Of a stretch of DNA of 64,000 nucleotides, positions 11,621 to 22,642 are shown piece by piece. The notes below the pieces were generated by a model. The model saw only the letters and a program-made list of their open reading frames with translations. It did not search any database and was not told where the DNA came from. The DNA comes from Patiria pectinifera. Taxonomy: Eukaryota; Echinodermata; Asteroidea; Valvatida; Asterinidae. The translations under genes and the position numbers were made by a program. The stretch is from assembly GCA_029964075.1 (NCBI GenBank), contig CM057144.1, positions 6,533,281-6,597,280 of the forward strand. The letters run 5' to 3'. Positions within the stretch are counted from its first letter, which is position 1, and every line of letters starts with the position of its first letter.

Positions 11621-11634
11621 TATAGCATACTTAC

Positions 11635-12183
11635 CTAATGCAGCAGGTACCTCAGCCTCCTGTTGCATAGTGGTAGGGACAGAAGTCCGTTGGTAGGCTG
11701 CTGCAGATTGTTGCATCATGGAAGGGACATCATCAGTCCGTTGGTAGGCTGCTGCAGATTGTTGCATCATGGAAGGGACATTAGTCCGTTGGTAAGCTGC
11801 TGCACATTGTTGCATCATGGAAGGGAGATTAGTCCGTAGGTAGGCTGCTTCAGATTGTTGCATTGTGGTGGGGACATAAGTCCGTTGGTAGGCTGCTGCA
11901 GAATGTTGCATTGTGGTGGGGACATTCGTCTGTTGGTAGGCTGCTGCAGATTGTGGCATCGTGGTAGGGACATTAGTCCGTTGGTAGGCTGCTGCAGATT
12001 GTTGCATCGTGGTAGGGACATTAGTCCGTTGGTAGGCTGCTGCAGACTGTTGCACCGTGGTGGGGACATTAGTCCGTTGGTAGGCTGCTGCAGATTGTTG
12101 CATCATGGAAGGGAGATAAGTCCGTTGGTAGGCTGCTGCAGATTGTGGCATTGCTGTAGGAACATAAGTCCGTTGGTAGGCTG
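11635..12183 (-). CDS. Group D exon: eleven 16-residue repeats
   Basis: The donor GTAAGTATG follows base 11635 and a CAG/AAG acceptor pair precedes 12183 (alternative start at 12180), phase 1 on both sides. The exon encodes about 183 residues made of eleven near-identical 48-bp units with consensus SAAAYQRTNVPTTMQQ; one unit carries an extra residue. The last unit ends EAEVPAALG. No known family is recognised; the repeats are polar, Gln/Thr/Tyr-rich and proline-punctuated, so a flexible spacer or a low-complexity interaction surface is plausible. The donor lies only 14 bases from the end of the mariner-like element. It could be a non-coding minisatellite, but intact frame through all units and good splice sites argue for an exon. 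Confidence 0.6.
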
Positions 12184-12536
12184 CTTCAGATAAAATTAAA
12201 CGTAGACTCACATCCTTACTTTAGAGCCAGTCCCAAGCGACAAAAATCAGGTCAGACTTTTGGCTGGTAAAGTGGTGCAGGTAACCTGCTTTTTCCCCCC
12301 AATTTTTTTTGCTTCTCCTACTAGTCCTATAGCTGTATAGCACAGTCTGTGCTTAGCAGACCCATGACAGTTGACATCTGCCCATTTCATGATCTTATGG
12401 ATGTAAATCGCTTGTGACTGGTTTCTTAGCTGCATTTCTGCAATATTTTCTGCAATATTTTATGAGCAGATCAAGATTTCCATGTTATAAACCAGTTCTC
12501 CATTCAGACGGAGTGTATTGTCTAGGCAATTGTGAA

Positions 12537-12890
12537 GTGTAGGGCCCGGTTTCTATAAGGGAAAAACATCCACTTTAAAATTATTGGACCTACCAAACTA
12601 GTTGGCGACATTCTCAATAAACAGGTCATAGACAGAGGGCAGGGTTTTGATTTTTTGAGGGAAATTTAAGGGGGTAAAATGAAGATGACAGCGCGGCGAC
12701 AACACCCGACCCGAAAATAAAGATGGCAATCACCGCGCGATGTACCGTGAGCATACACGGCGCGCTGAATCGCAAGGCACTAACTACACAGGAAAATCGT
12801 GATTTCTGCTTTTGACTGTAAAGGTGATTTTTGAGCAATAAAAAACATTTTTGACTCTAATTTGTTCAAAACAAAACAGGGGCCCTACAC
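12537..12890. mobile_element. Small inverted-repeat element (MITE-like)
   Basis: GTGTAGGGCCCGGTTT on the left faces AAACAGGGGCCCTACAC on the right. No target duplication is obvious. The rest of 12184-13517 shows nothing I can assign. Confidence 0.5.
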
Positions 12891-13517
12891 TGTACTTCAT
12901 GATCTCCATTGTCTGAATTGTAATTTTCACAAAGAAAGCCAAAATGCCCACGGGATATCCAAAATTAGCTGTATCATTTCAACCGCAACAATATGAATTC
13001 CTTGGCAGCAAAAGTTGTAGCAGAGCTTTTTTTAAGGCGATATTTTGTTTTAATCAGAATAAATTGAATTTCCACCAAAATATTAAAATCTTTTTTCTAA
13101 AATATCTTTTAAGGTTCAGTTTGACCTGGTCGTAGCTGGTGTACAGATCCAGAGGTACCAGGGGAAGGGGCAGATCTTACCGGCAATCAGAATGCAGAGA
13201 GGTTGAGTCTGAGGTACAGATGAAGGAAGCTATCAGAGCTAGTCTCCAAACAGGTCTGTCTATTGTCTGTGCATAGTATGTGCTGTCAAAGCTAGACTTC
13301 ACACAGGCCTGACTTTCATTGATCCAATCTGGTTTCTGTCTGCCACACTTCAAATTAAATCACCAAGATACAGCTGGGGGCTTCGGCGGCGGAACACTTT
13401 TAAAAGTGGGAGGGCAAGGTCCAGTTACTGTTCCCGGAGCAGGATTACAGCAAAATCAAAGCAAATGGGAAAAGTGTGAAGTTGGTCCGAAGTGTGACCT
13501 ACGTTATGTCTGCTAAC

Positions 13518-13823
13518 CAAGGGCGGATCCAGAACACATTTTTTTGGCGGGCCAAAAAAATTGTTAGTCCCCCAACAAAATGGGGAAAAAAATTACAGCG
13601 TGGGGTGGAATTTTTTTTTGATTCTAGATGCTCTGTGGTGTGATCTGAGGCAATTTCTGACCACTTTAACCAATGTTTTTTTGAGGAAAAGATGGTGATG
13701 TACTCATTGCCTGCCTTTATTGGAATGTCACATAAAAAAAAAAAGTTTTCAGGGTTTTTTTGGGGGGGGCCATGGCCCCCTTTGCCCCATGCACCCCCCA
13801 CCCCCCACCCGGATCCGCCCTTG
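13518..13823. mobile_element. hAT-like MITE, 306 bp
   Basis: The ends CAAGGGCGGATCC and GGATCCGCCCTTG are flanked by an 8-bp duplication (CTGCTAAC left, CTGCCAAC right, one mismatch). An 8-bp duplication and CA start fit hAT. No coding capacity. Confidence 0.7.
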
Positions 13824-14334
13824 CTGCCAACCTATGCATGTGGACTATTCCTACCGGTATATCCCCATTTTTCGTATCATTTTTCTAATTTTGTTTCACC
13901 ATACTCACTTAGGTATAATGCCTATTGTCAATTGCACCACCAACCAGGGGTGTAAATCGCTTTTCAAAAGTAGGGGGGACATACCTTGATCAGAACTGAT
14001 GCGAGCGTGAAGCGCGAAGCCCTTTAGGCGTGGGGTTGAGGGCCCGCTTAAGGGCCCGGAAAAAATTTGGATACTAGATGCTCTGTGGTGCGATCTGAGG
14101 CAAAAGTGACCACTTTAACCAATATTTTCTGAGCAAAAGATACCTTGTAGTACATAATACTAGTAATAGGGCCCTGTAAATGAGACACGTGTTCAAAAAT
14201 CTTTTTTTACCTCCTGTATCGTTTTAATTAACCTTGTTTTTTTTAAATTGCTCCTGGTAAAAAGTGGGGGGGGGGGCAAAATAGCTACCTATTCAAAAGT
14301 GGGGGCAACTGCCCCTCTGCCCCAAATCAAAGGG

Positions 14335-15552
14335 AAGCTGCGAAGATCAAAGGAAAGTTGTGAAGATCAAAGGGAAGTTGTGAAGATCATAGGAAAATTG
14401 TGAAGATCAAAGGGAAGTTGTGAAGATCAAAGGGGAGTTGTGAAGATCAAAGGGAAGTTGTGAAGAACAAAGGAATTGTGAAGATCATAGGGAATGTGAA
14501 GATCAAAGGGGAGTTGTGAAGATCAAAGGGAAGTTGTGAAGATCATAGGGAAGTTATCATAGGAAGTTGTGAATATCAAAGGGAAGTTATGAAGATCATA
14601 GGGAAGTTATGAAGACCAAAGGGAAGTTGTGAAGATCATAGGGAAGTTATGAAGACCAAAGGGAAGTTGTGAAGATCATAGGGAAGTTGTGAAGATAAAA
14701 AGGAAGTTGTGGAGATCAAAGGGAAGTTGTGAAGATCAAAGGGAAGTTATATGAAGATTATAGGGAAGTTGTGAAGATCCAGTGTTGTAGTTGAGTCCTT
14801 TTTTCCGAGTACCGAGTACTGCCAAGTACTTAGGTTGCCGAGTACGAGTACAGGTACGAGTTCTTCTGAGTACAAGGACGGGTCTCCAAGTACGAGTACT
14901 TGTATTTCTGACTGTGAGTACGAGTACTTGTATTTCCGACTGCGTGTACGAGTATTCCAAGTACGAGTATGAGTACATGTACCTCTGTTTCCGAATACGG
15001 CCATACGGCAAATAGTTCATTGTGCGTAATTGGCCAGGCCCAGTCAAACGATACAGACTCACTCACGGCTAGCTGTTTAATACGTTTATCCAGACGTGCA
15101 GAAAATCAGGAAACTTCACTTTCTCTGCAAGCTATGCTAATCAACTATTTCAAAATAAAAGTATCAATTAAATAAGGCCGTGGTAAGTCAACATATACCA
15201 TTTTTTTTTTTGGGTACTGCTATTCGACTACGAGTACTTTGGTGATTGAGTACAATTTTGACATGTCAATTTTGACATGTCAAGTACAAGTACTTTGCTA
15301 CCCGAGTATGAGTACCGTCATTTCGAGTACGAGTTCTTTGACATTCGAGTACAAGTACTTTAAAAAAGGTACTTGAGTGGTACTCGAGTACGAGTACTAC
15401 AACACTGTGAAGATTATAGGGAAGTTGTGAAGATCAAAGGAAAGTTGTGAAGATCAAAGGGAAGTTGTGAAGATCAAAGGGAAGTTGTGAAGATCAAAGG
15501 GAAGTTGTGAAGATCAAAGGGAAGTTGTGAAGATCATAGGGAAGTTGTGAAT
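14335..15552. repeat. 20-bp tandem repeat array, split by an insertion
   Basis: Units of the form GAAGATCAAAGGGAAGTTGT repeat from 14335 to 14779 and again from 15408 to 15552. The two parts were one array before the hAT-like element at 14780 landed in it. Variants have CATAGG in place of CAAAGG. Confidence 0.88.
14780..15407. mobile_element. hAT-like element with internal GAGTAC arrays
   Basis: The ends CAGTGTTGTAGT and ACTACAACACTG are inverted repeats; the 8 flanking bases are TGAAGATC and TGAAGATT. Inside both ends are many GAGTAC or GTACTC hexamers. It has no transposase. The ends match the element at 45037-46880, where the hexamer is GAGGCC. Confidence 0.8.
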
Positions 15553-16388
15553 AATTCTGCAATAAAGCCCCAAGCAAAGGGTAGATAAACTTGTCCATAA
15601 CTTTTCCCAGATATTTAATGAGAGGACATATAATTTATAGTCGGCTATTTCCATATATGAAGCAATCACAAAGCTGCCTGTTCTTGCATGAATCGTGCAT
15701 TTTGCAGGATACCTTGTCATTGGTCTGTTTAGACCCTGCTCACAAAAGCTGCACCATATTCATCACAATGCATTAGTACTTGTACTACATGTACATTGTT
15801 CATGAATTACATTGTGTTAATTCGCTGAAGAATCAATAAAACCATGGAAGGGCTAATAGGCTAAAAATCCATGCGTCTGATTTTTCATCGGCGTATTGTG
15901 TTGTGCATTTATAAGTTGTCTGTCTATGGTGTGCACTTTGAAAAACCATGTGTACAAATGTACGTATTCTCTGCACACTTGTCGGACGTAAAAGCTCAAA
16001 TAGGTAGTTGCGTGTGGTAGTTTTGCGAGCAAAAAAAGTCAGTCGCAATTACATTTTGATAAGCTTTGACAAGATTTTGACAAGATTTAACTTCTCCGTT
16101 AAGCACAGAGGATATGAATATTCAATGCTTTAAAGGAGAATTAAAAACATTAAATCAAGACACCTGCCAGTTTGTTTCAATAAGATTCACATGCAAACTG
16201 TGTGCTTCCTTTGATTTTAGGCATACCATTGATATGTATCTTTTACCCCACCACTTCATGGTTTCTTTAAGTTACAGGCAACAAATCCCATGCATATTGG
16301 AAACGTAATCCGTTTCAATCGCCACCTGAAGCGTATACAATTTCAATGGACAATGTGCACTACCAATTTATGAAAGTATGCATGTTAC

Positions 16389-16790
16389 CTTTTTTTTCCC
16401 CCATCTCGTCAAAGAATCTGCAAGCCTGTTCGTAGTCGCTTTCCAGTATCGTCACCTGGATGGCCAAGTCACTCTTATCTTCTGTTGTCAATTCATCTGT
16501 GATGAAAATCTCTGTGAGTCTCTTGGCGAGTTCTCCAGTGGTGTACATACTCCAAAGCTCGTCCAAACCCTCACGACTCTCTATGCGAAAAATGAATGTC
16601 ACAGATCCACGCTCTACACCAATAAGACGTGCGCGAATTTTTTCGCAAATTTCATCCAATTTTTCCTCAACAGATTCCAAGCCATAAATCCGTACACAGT
16701 TGATCACGGCAGATTCAAGGACATTTTCCATGGCTTTGTCCACTTCTTCCATCCTTGTGACTGTTGCTGCTGCACGTATAAAAGGTTTTT
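16389..16790 (-). CDS. Group D exon: TRADD-like N-terminal domain
   Basis: This 402-bp internal exon has acceptor TTTTACCAG before 16790 and donor GTAACA after 16389, phase 1 on both sides, and encodes about 134 residues. The lead EKPFIRAAATVTR precedes MEEVDKAMENVLESA. The segment GSVTFIFRIESREGLDEL, then WSMYTTGELAKRLTE, IFITDEL and a final VTILESDYEQACRFF follow the beta-helix pattern of the TRADD-N family, which in vertebrates mediates TRADD-TRAF2 contact and in invertebrates occurs in many NLR-related proteins. No start codon is needed in this exon; the 5' exon may be 22026-21894 or one not seen. It is followed in order by the repeat exon and the amyloid-like exon. Confidence 0.7.
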
Positions 16791-17599
16791 CTGGTAAAAC
16801 AAAACAAAAAAATTAATGAGGTAGCATTTTCATTTGAAACCTACAGCTATATCCACAGGCTTTTGGCATGTACACAGAATCCACAGGCTTTTGGCATGTA
16901 CACAGAAGTACTATCAAAAACCAGCCCCCTTGGATCTGTAGCCGATTATCCTATGTGCGAAATCGTAATCAACTGGTATGCAGACTCTATGGGCCATACA
17001 AAACATATTTAGAAGGGGTGACACCTGAAAATTGTTTTGGAAGGGTACCTTGTTTGCATAAATCCAAAGAATTCAACAGCAGTCGTGTACCTTGCAGTGA
17101 CACTGTCATTAACTATTTTCAAATGGTGCAGTAAATCTTACACCCCCCCTCCCATCAAAAATGCCCATTGAGGTATGCAATCATACTACATCTCTTTGAT
17201 TTTTCGATCAAGTAATATAATCCTTCGGTAGCTGGTATGCAACACATATTATTGGTTCTTGCCACACTTTGCATCTCCATCACTTTTTGTTTTGTTGCCG
17301 AATGATTGAAGATGTCCTGTCCATAGAATAAGCCGGGGGAAAAAAGAGATTTTATTTTCAAATTTCGATATTTCTTGCAATTCAAAAATTATTTTTAGAC
17401 TTTGGAAATAATACCGCGTTCATAGGATAATTACTTCATAATTTGAAAATTCTTTGTTCGCATTCAAAATGACCCCAGAATAAGAGCCTTTTTGGATGAC
17501 TGTACCTGCATGTATATATACTTATTTCTAACTTTTATAGTGCTTTATTTGAAAGTTTGTTTGGACAAACAGCACATTTGTCAAAGAATTCGGACAGTA

Positions 17600-18613
17600 A
17601 CCTTTGAAATTGCTCCTGTTACAATTTTGCTTCTAGGTTTTAGATCTACCCTCTATTAACTGCCTACCGAAAAAAAAAGCCATTAAAAAAAAGGCCAGTT
17701 GATGAAATGTATCTGTACTTTGTAACTGCAGCCTCTGCAAAACCTATAGGGCGCCCTCTTTTGACAACTAGGATTGTACTTGTTGAAAGCACATTGTTTT
17801 GAGTAGCCATCTTTATTGCACGTTTTGTATTGTACTCCAGAGCATCCAAAAGGACCACCAGAACCTGATTGTTTAAGGCCTAAATAACCCCCAGAAGAAG
17901 CAAGGAGGTATTGTTTAATGATTACTCATATCATTGAGGACTTTCTAGAGTCTTTTGAAGCTTTAGTTTATTCAGTTTTATAAGGTACTGGACTCTCATT
18001 TATATGTTATTTGCATGTAAACATAGAGTAATAATTCCATAATATTGAACTTTGTATTTGGATTTGTTCTTGTAATTGCAGTTTTCACGGAGCTTTGCCA
18101 GTTCATGTTTTGTATTCAATGGATGGAACTGTAGCCTAGACCACAGAGCCTCAATTATTGGAGGTTATTTGAACTTAGCCTGTGTGCTGATCCCTGATCC
18201 TTGATCCCTGATCCCTGTATTGGAGCTGTGTTACCATACTACCATACTGAAGTGAGAGCTTTACAATACATTCTTGAAACAGCAAGCTTCTGTCGAGACC
18301 CTTGTTTATTTGTCTTCACCTTATTTTGCGAAACACTGCGCCCCCTAGTGGCACACCTTAACATAGGCCACCGACTTCATGCGAATCGATAAGGCTGCCG
18401 CTACAGTATCCTTAGTAGACTCTTTATACGAAAAGGTCTACTCTTTGACCACAGACTTCATTCAAAACCAAGCATATAACAAAACTTATTATTCATACAT
18501 TAACATTTGCATGGTTTTGATGGTGCAATGAAAGGGCAGTTAAAATTACATGCATTCCTTCCCACAATGATTAAATATGTTAATCATAATTTAAGGTCAT
18601 GAAAATGACTATA
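17600..18613 (-). repeat. Relic 3' flank of an NLR gene (third copy)
   Basis: Stretches such as CTCCTGTTACAATTTTGCTT (17605) recur at about 34489 and 60845, each lying 3' of an NLR LRR end. ACATTTGCAT and GGCAGTTAAAATT near 18503-18548 match 61050-61100. This marks the 3' UTR/flank of the broken gene A. Confidence 0.65.
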
Positions 18614-19945
18614 ATACATTCTTCTTCAATGACTCATTAAAGGGAATGTACATCATTGGTTTTTGATGTAATTTTTAGAAATGAACTATTTGAGGGGTTA
18701 GTATATATAGATCAAATATTGTTACACTGACATTTTTTAAGTTTTGTGTTCGAAAAGGTTGGAAAAACCAAGAAAAACAAAAATGTTTAAGTAGTCTGGT
18801 TCCCTGACTCCACAAAAGATAAAATTGATCAATTTATAGATGATGGAAAATTGTAAGGCACGGGAACCAGTCTAGCTGGCCTGCACCCGTTCATGAAACA
18901 TGTAACCAATAGCAAACAAAATTTGGACTGAAAAAAATGGTTAATTTGGAGCAGTAGTTGAAAATAGTTAGGTTTTTCCAACGCTGGTCGGCCGATCACC
19001 GTTGGAAAAGTATACAAAAATACCATTTTCTTGAAAATGACTTCACACCAGGTGCCATAATTTTACAAAATGCTTGAGACTATCACTTACCAACATCCTA
19101 GTAAGGTATTTCGTAAAAACTGGGTAGTTTTCTTTTTTGATGTTTGCAAATGTTGTATATTCCCTTTAACATGGCTCTTGTCTTCCTCTGTCAGGTGACA
19201 ATTTTTTAGGTTCAGCCTGTGAAGGTTCCCATTTAAATGCCCTTTTTTAATTACAATAATTTGTAAAGAGTGCCCTTTTTTTAAGAAGTGGCCTTTTTTT
19301 TTGAACAAGTGCCCTTTTTTGAAAAGAAGTGTTGCCTTTTTTGTGGCATCTGGCATTTTGGGTGCCTTTTTCTGAATTTCGCACATGTATCGCCCTGAAA
19401 CGCACCATATATTAGCCGTTGGTGAGCATAATCGATAGATGGTAAACCCCCCCCCCCCCCAACTTTTTGATTTTACGGAGGTCAAGTGTCCGGGGGAAAA
19501 AACTGTCTACATTTCACAACGGATATGCAAGTGCCCTTTTCAAAACAAATTTACCCCCCAATAAAAATGACCGTGCTGTACGCCACTGTAATGCTGCTGT
19601 ACCACCCAGGTTATTTTCAGTAAGATCCATAATAAGCAGTTTGGTATTGCAACTGTGCATGTCACAATGATGTGGGTCACAGGTTATTCGGGATAATCGA
19701 ACGTTTCAAAGGCGCATGAATGCCGGCGCAGCAGAATGGGCGTGCGCGTAACATCGTGTAACATTACGTCAGCGATGTTATCCCAAATGACCTCGGGTCA
19801 CTGAAATACCCTACTGGCTTATTCACCCAAGTTGGGTAGATCCCTGAGTGACTCAGCAGTTTGTAGAATGTCCTGTCCATTCAATGAGCAGTCACACAAG
19901 CCCAGCTTTGAAAAAAGTCTCATTTCTTCAAACTCCTGGGAAGTA
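18614..19945 (-). pseudogene. Gene A LRR tail, NLR pseudogene
   Basis: Minus-strand fragments of the same LRR family are present: CSLNGQDI followed by AESLRDLPNLGE near 19820-19905, a TENNLGGTAAL piece near 19590-19630, and LNLKNCHLTEEDK near 19175-19215, the last repeat of genes B and C. The final segment is cut by a 525-bp TTAA element, and about 360 bp of unrelated T-rich sequence lies between 19225 and 19585. NACHT and the helical region are absent: only about 140 bp separate it from the intact linker exon at 20087. So a deletion removed the core of this NLR while sparing its first three exons. Confidence 0.8.
18641..19165. mobile_element. TTAA MITE inserted in the LRR pseudogene
   Basis: The ends AGGGAATGTACATCATT and AATGTTGTATATTCCCT are flanked by TTAA on both sides. 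The flanks read GACTCA on the left and CATGGCTCTTGTC on the right, which together match the uninterrupted LRR end of genes B and C (about 37090-37112). It is related to 36045-36562. Confidence 0.82.
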
Positions 19946-20086
19946 AACAGATGCTGTGGTTTCAATATTAACAAAGAACAAAGCCTTGTTTTCCCATCAT
20001 ACAAGTGTGAGTCTAGTCTGTAAGGAATGACTACATTTACATCAGACTACATCTGGTTTGGAGTTGGTACATTCATTGATAATTAC

Positions 20087-20197
20087 CTTGAGCACCCGAG
20101 GCCACAGGTGGTGTTGGTGGTTGCTGTGATGTACTTGGTGGATTCTCTGATATGTCGACTGATGGATGACCAGAGTGGTGTGATGCATGTGCACCAT
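20087..20197 (-). CDS. Gene A exon 3: Pro/Ser/Thr/Gln linker
   Basis: A 111-bp exon with acceptor GATTGAAG before 20197 and donor GTAATTATC after 20087, phase 1 on both sides. It encodes about 38 residues: a His-rich start (HASHHSGHP), SVDISENPPS, then TSQQPPTPPVASGAQ. Composition suggests a disordered linker between the N-terminal motif and the effector or NACHT part; no domain is recognised. It is the direct counterpart of 48181-48291 in gene B, with a few substitutions and both splice sites kept. In gene A the expected next exons (amyloid-like and NACHT) are missing, so it can only join to group D exons or to cryptic sites. Confidence 0.72.
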
Positions 20198-21247
20198 CTT
20201 CAATCAAATCAAATTTGAGGATCGACAATTTTTTATTGTTGAAAAGGGTAGACAAGCACATTATCATTTAGTACAGAATTAACCCTCGTAGTGGGAAGTC
20301 AATATTCAGAGCAATACATGCATAAAACCCTTTAAAACCCTGAAAGTCAGTTTCAAGTGAAGGGATGAGAAGTGTAATAGTAACTGTATCACACATATAT
20401 TTACATGTATATAGTCACTTAACAAAAAAAACAAAAAACAGCTCTGTGCAGAGAGCAATGAAGCGTGACTGAATCTACATTCTTGCCCAACACAACAATT
20501 ATGCTGTTATTGCTGTAATTTGAAGCGTTATCCCAACCGACAGAAGATCAAACGAATTTGAAGTGGGGGTGATAACTGTATCATCAGCCAAACAGGTTCG
20601 TCCCCTTTACTTTTAACTACCAGTACATCGACAAACAGTAATCTAGATATTTGTCTTGCTTATGCAGGTTTGACCTTAATTTTTTTCTTAACTAGCCAGC
20701 CAGGCTACTGAAGCAGACTCTTAAGTAGCCCGCGTGGATTTTCACTAGCCTGCATGTTTTCATTTTACAGAGTGTCTCATTAACAACAATGTGCATTTAA
20801 AACGTATCCTGAGGCAATCGTGTCAGTTTTTAAATAAACAGATCTTTAACTCTAAAAAGTACATAAAATTAGACACACATTGATACAGACTTGCTTTCTG
20901 AATTCAATGAGCTATTTCTTCCCGTCTTTTCACCTTCACTGTACGAAGCCCAATAATTTTTGACTCGCTAGTCGGGCTACTTACATGTAAGGAATACCGG
21001 TACTTCGACTAGCCCGCCACTGTTTTGACTGTAGCATTTTGCTTGGGGACTTGCGCTAAAAGTCAAACCCTGTGCTGATGCTCATAAAAATATTTAGGCT
21101 CTGCTCCCACTTTGACTTATTATCTTGAAAGCTTCATTAGAAACTTCTTTCAATCAAACATGCAATAAAATACACTGATCCAGAAATAAGCAAATATGAG
21201 TGGATGCACAGAAAGAGATTGTGTATCATTAATTATTTGTCTTCTAC

Positions 21248-21367
21248 CTTTTGATTGGTAGATATTGATGGTGCAATCTTTTGGGTTGAAGATGGGTACG
21301 TGTCCAGAGCCAGATATCTGATGCACTGACTGCTGCAATTGATTGACTGCTGCAACTGGGATCATGT
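21248..21367 (-). CDS. Gene A exon 2: intact amyloid-like motif
   Basis: A 120-bp exon with acceptor TTTTCCAG before 21367 and donor GTAGAAG after 21248, phase 1 on both sides. It encodes a Gln-rich helix-like lead (VAAVNQLQQSVHQ), then ISGSGHVPIFNPKDCTINIY and QSK. The core shares the ISGS start, a central hydrophobic triplet and a final Ile-x-Ile/Tyr strand with the exons at 47060 and 8335, so these are probably variants of one motif. RHIM and fungal PP-type motifs have similar length and alternation; amyloid activity is inferred. The gene B copy of this exon lost precisely the 20-residue core. Confidence 0.68.
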
Positions 21368-21893
21368 CTGGAAAACGGGAATAAAATGTCTCTCATTACA
21401 CAATGACTGAATCATCCCTCTCATCTGATTGGTGGGTCATTGATCACATGACTTATTGGATTATTCATCCCAACCCACGGCCTGGCTACACCGCAAAAAT
21501 AGAAGTTCCGTTCCACGGTCACACTATTGATGGCGGTGTAACATGGCTCTGATGGCTTTAACAAATCAGATGACAAGGATTTATTTAGGCATTGTATAAA
21601 CAGACAATGAATGTTTCACATTCGTGCAACATAAAGAATAGTTTCATGAGGTGACAGATGGAATTATTCTTACCACTGCAGTCATCATAAATTATTTGTA
21701 AAAGAAAAATCATTGAAGTCAAGAAGTAAAGAAAGTAAATAGCCCTTTGCACTTCAATACACATTCCTCAACTTGAAATATTTGTCTGCATTCTTATCTT
21801 TGCACAAACTGTAAAGCTGAACAAGTCAACAGTGAAATGTATCCAGGAATAACCATGCATACGGTTTGCTTACAGCCAGGGTTTATTGCTCAC

Positions 21894-22026
21894 CTGTTGT
21901 CTGGTCCTGGTTGCCTGGTCTCCTCAAGGCCAGTGCTTGGTCCTGAGTCTCTGCACAGTCTCCATCAGCAACCTGCCCCTGTCTCTCAGCATCTTGTGTT
22001 GGCATCATGTCGTCTTGTTCAGCCAT
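21894..22026 (-). CDS. Gene A exon 1 (translation start)
   Basis: The start ATG at 22026 lies in a good context (AAAATGG). The exon encodes 44 residues plus one base, MAEQDDMMPTQDAERQG and on to GNQDQTT, then donor GTGAGC: phase 1. It is acidic and Gln-rich with no known domain, probably disordered. The gene B copy at 49705-49837 has the same length, same start and same donor with only a few changes, which supports real coding. Upstream (22027-22640) nothing else is recognised; about 585 bp near 22165-22750 are absent from the other copy. Confidence 0.72.
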
Positions 22027-22642
22027 TTTTGATGAAATCTGATGGAAAAATTATTGAACCATGAGAAATCATTAGGAAGGTACTAAAGCTTTAAGCTGTT
22101 CAGAGTATTCCGGTTTTATGGTGTAAATTATTAAAAGTCAACGGTTAAATACATCGTTGTTTGTTTGACATTTTTACAATGTCAAATTCAACCATTGTAC
22201 AGTAAAACTGCATTGATTCTCACGGCATCAACTTTGAATACTAAATTCATTGGTTTTGTCGTAATTTTGTTGAAAATCTTGACAACAAGTAAAAGGGGAG
22301 AGCTGGTTTCTGAGTTCATGTTGTTGGAGCAGTACTGTTTTAAAAGTGAATACAGAATAGGTAGAACTGCTAGACCAAACATTTGGGACTCTCATATATC
22401 CATAAAGCAAGACAGAGCCTAGACCCGTAAACGTAGCGTTGTTATTGACGCCTCATTCATGGGTCTAGATAGAGACCAGCGTCAAGCTATCACCACATTG
22501 GGCACAGCATTCAACCATCAAGTGAGTCACCACTCAACAACAGATTCAGCACAGCAGATTCAGCACAGCATTTGCCACTACGGTGTTTCATAACAGACAT
22601 CGAAAAAAATATTAATCAAGAGAAATACTGTTAAAGCACATG

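Noticed and set aside
11855-12193. Plus-strand frame with VGCCRLLHRGRDISPL repeats
   Set aside because: It is the reverse complement of the 48-bp repeats. The minus-strand reading has good splice sites in matching phase and is preferred.
14335-15552. 20-bp repeats considered as a CRISPR-like array
   Set aside because: Units are contiguous with no unique spacers, and the context is animal DNA; it is a simple tandem satellite.
17255-17345. Possible extra LRR fragment (YGQDIFNHSAT on the minus strand)
   Set aside because: Only about 14 bases match the LRR consensus well (GATGTCCTGTCCAT); the surrounding frame does not continue the repeat, so it may be chance or a very old relic.
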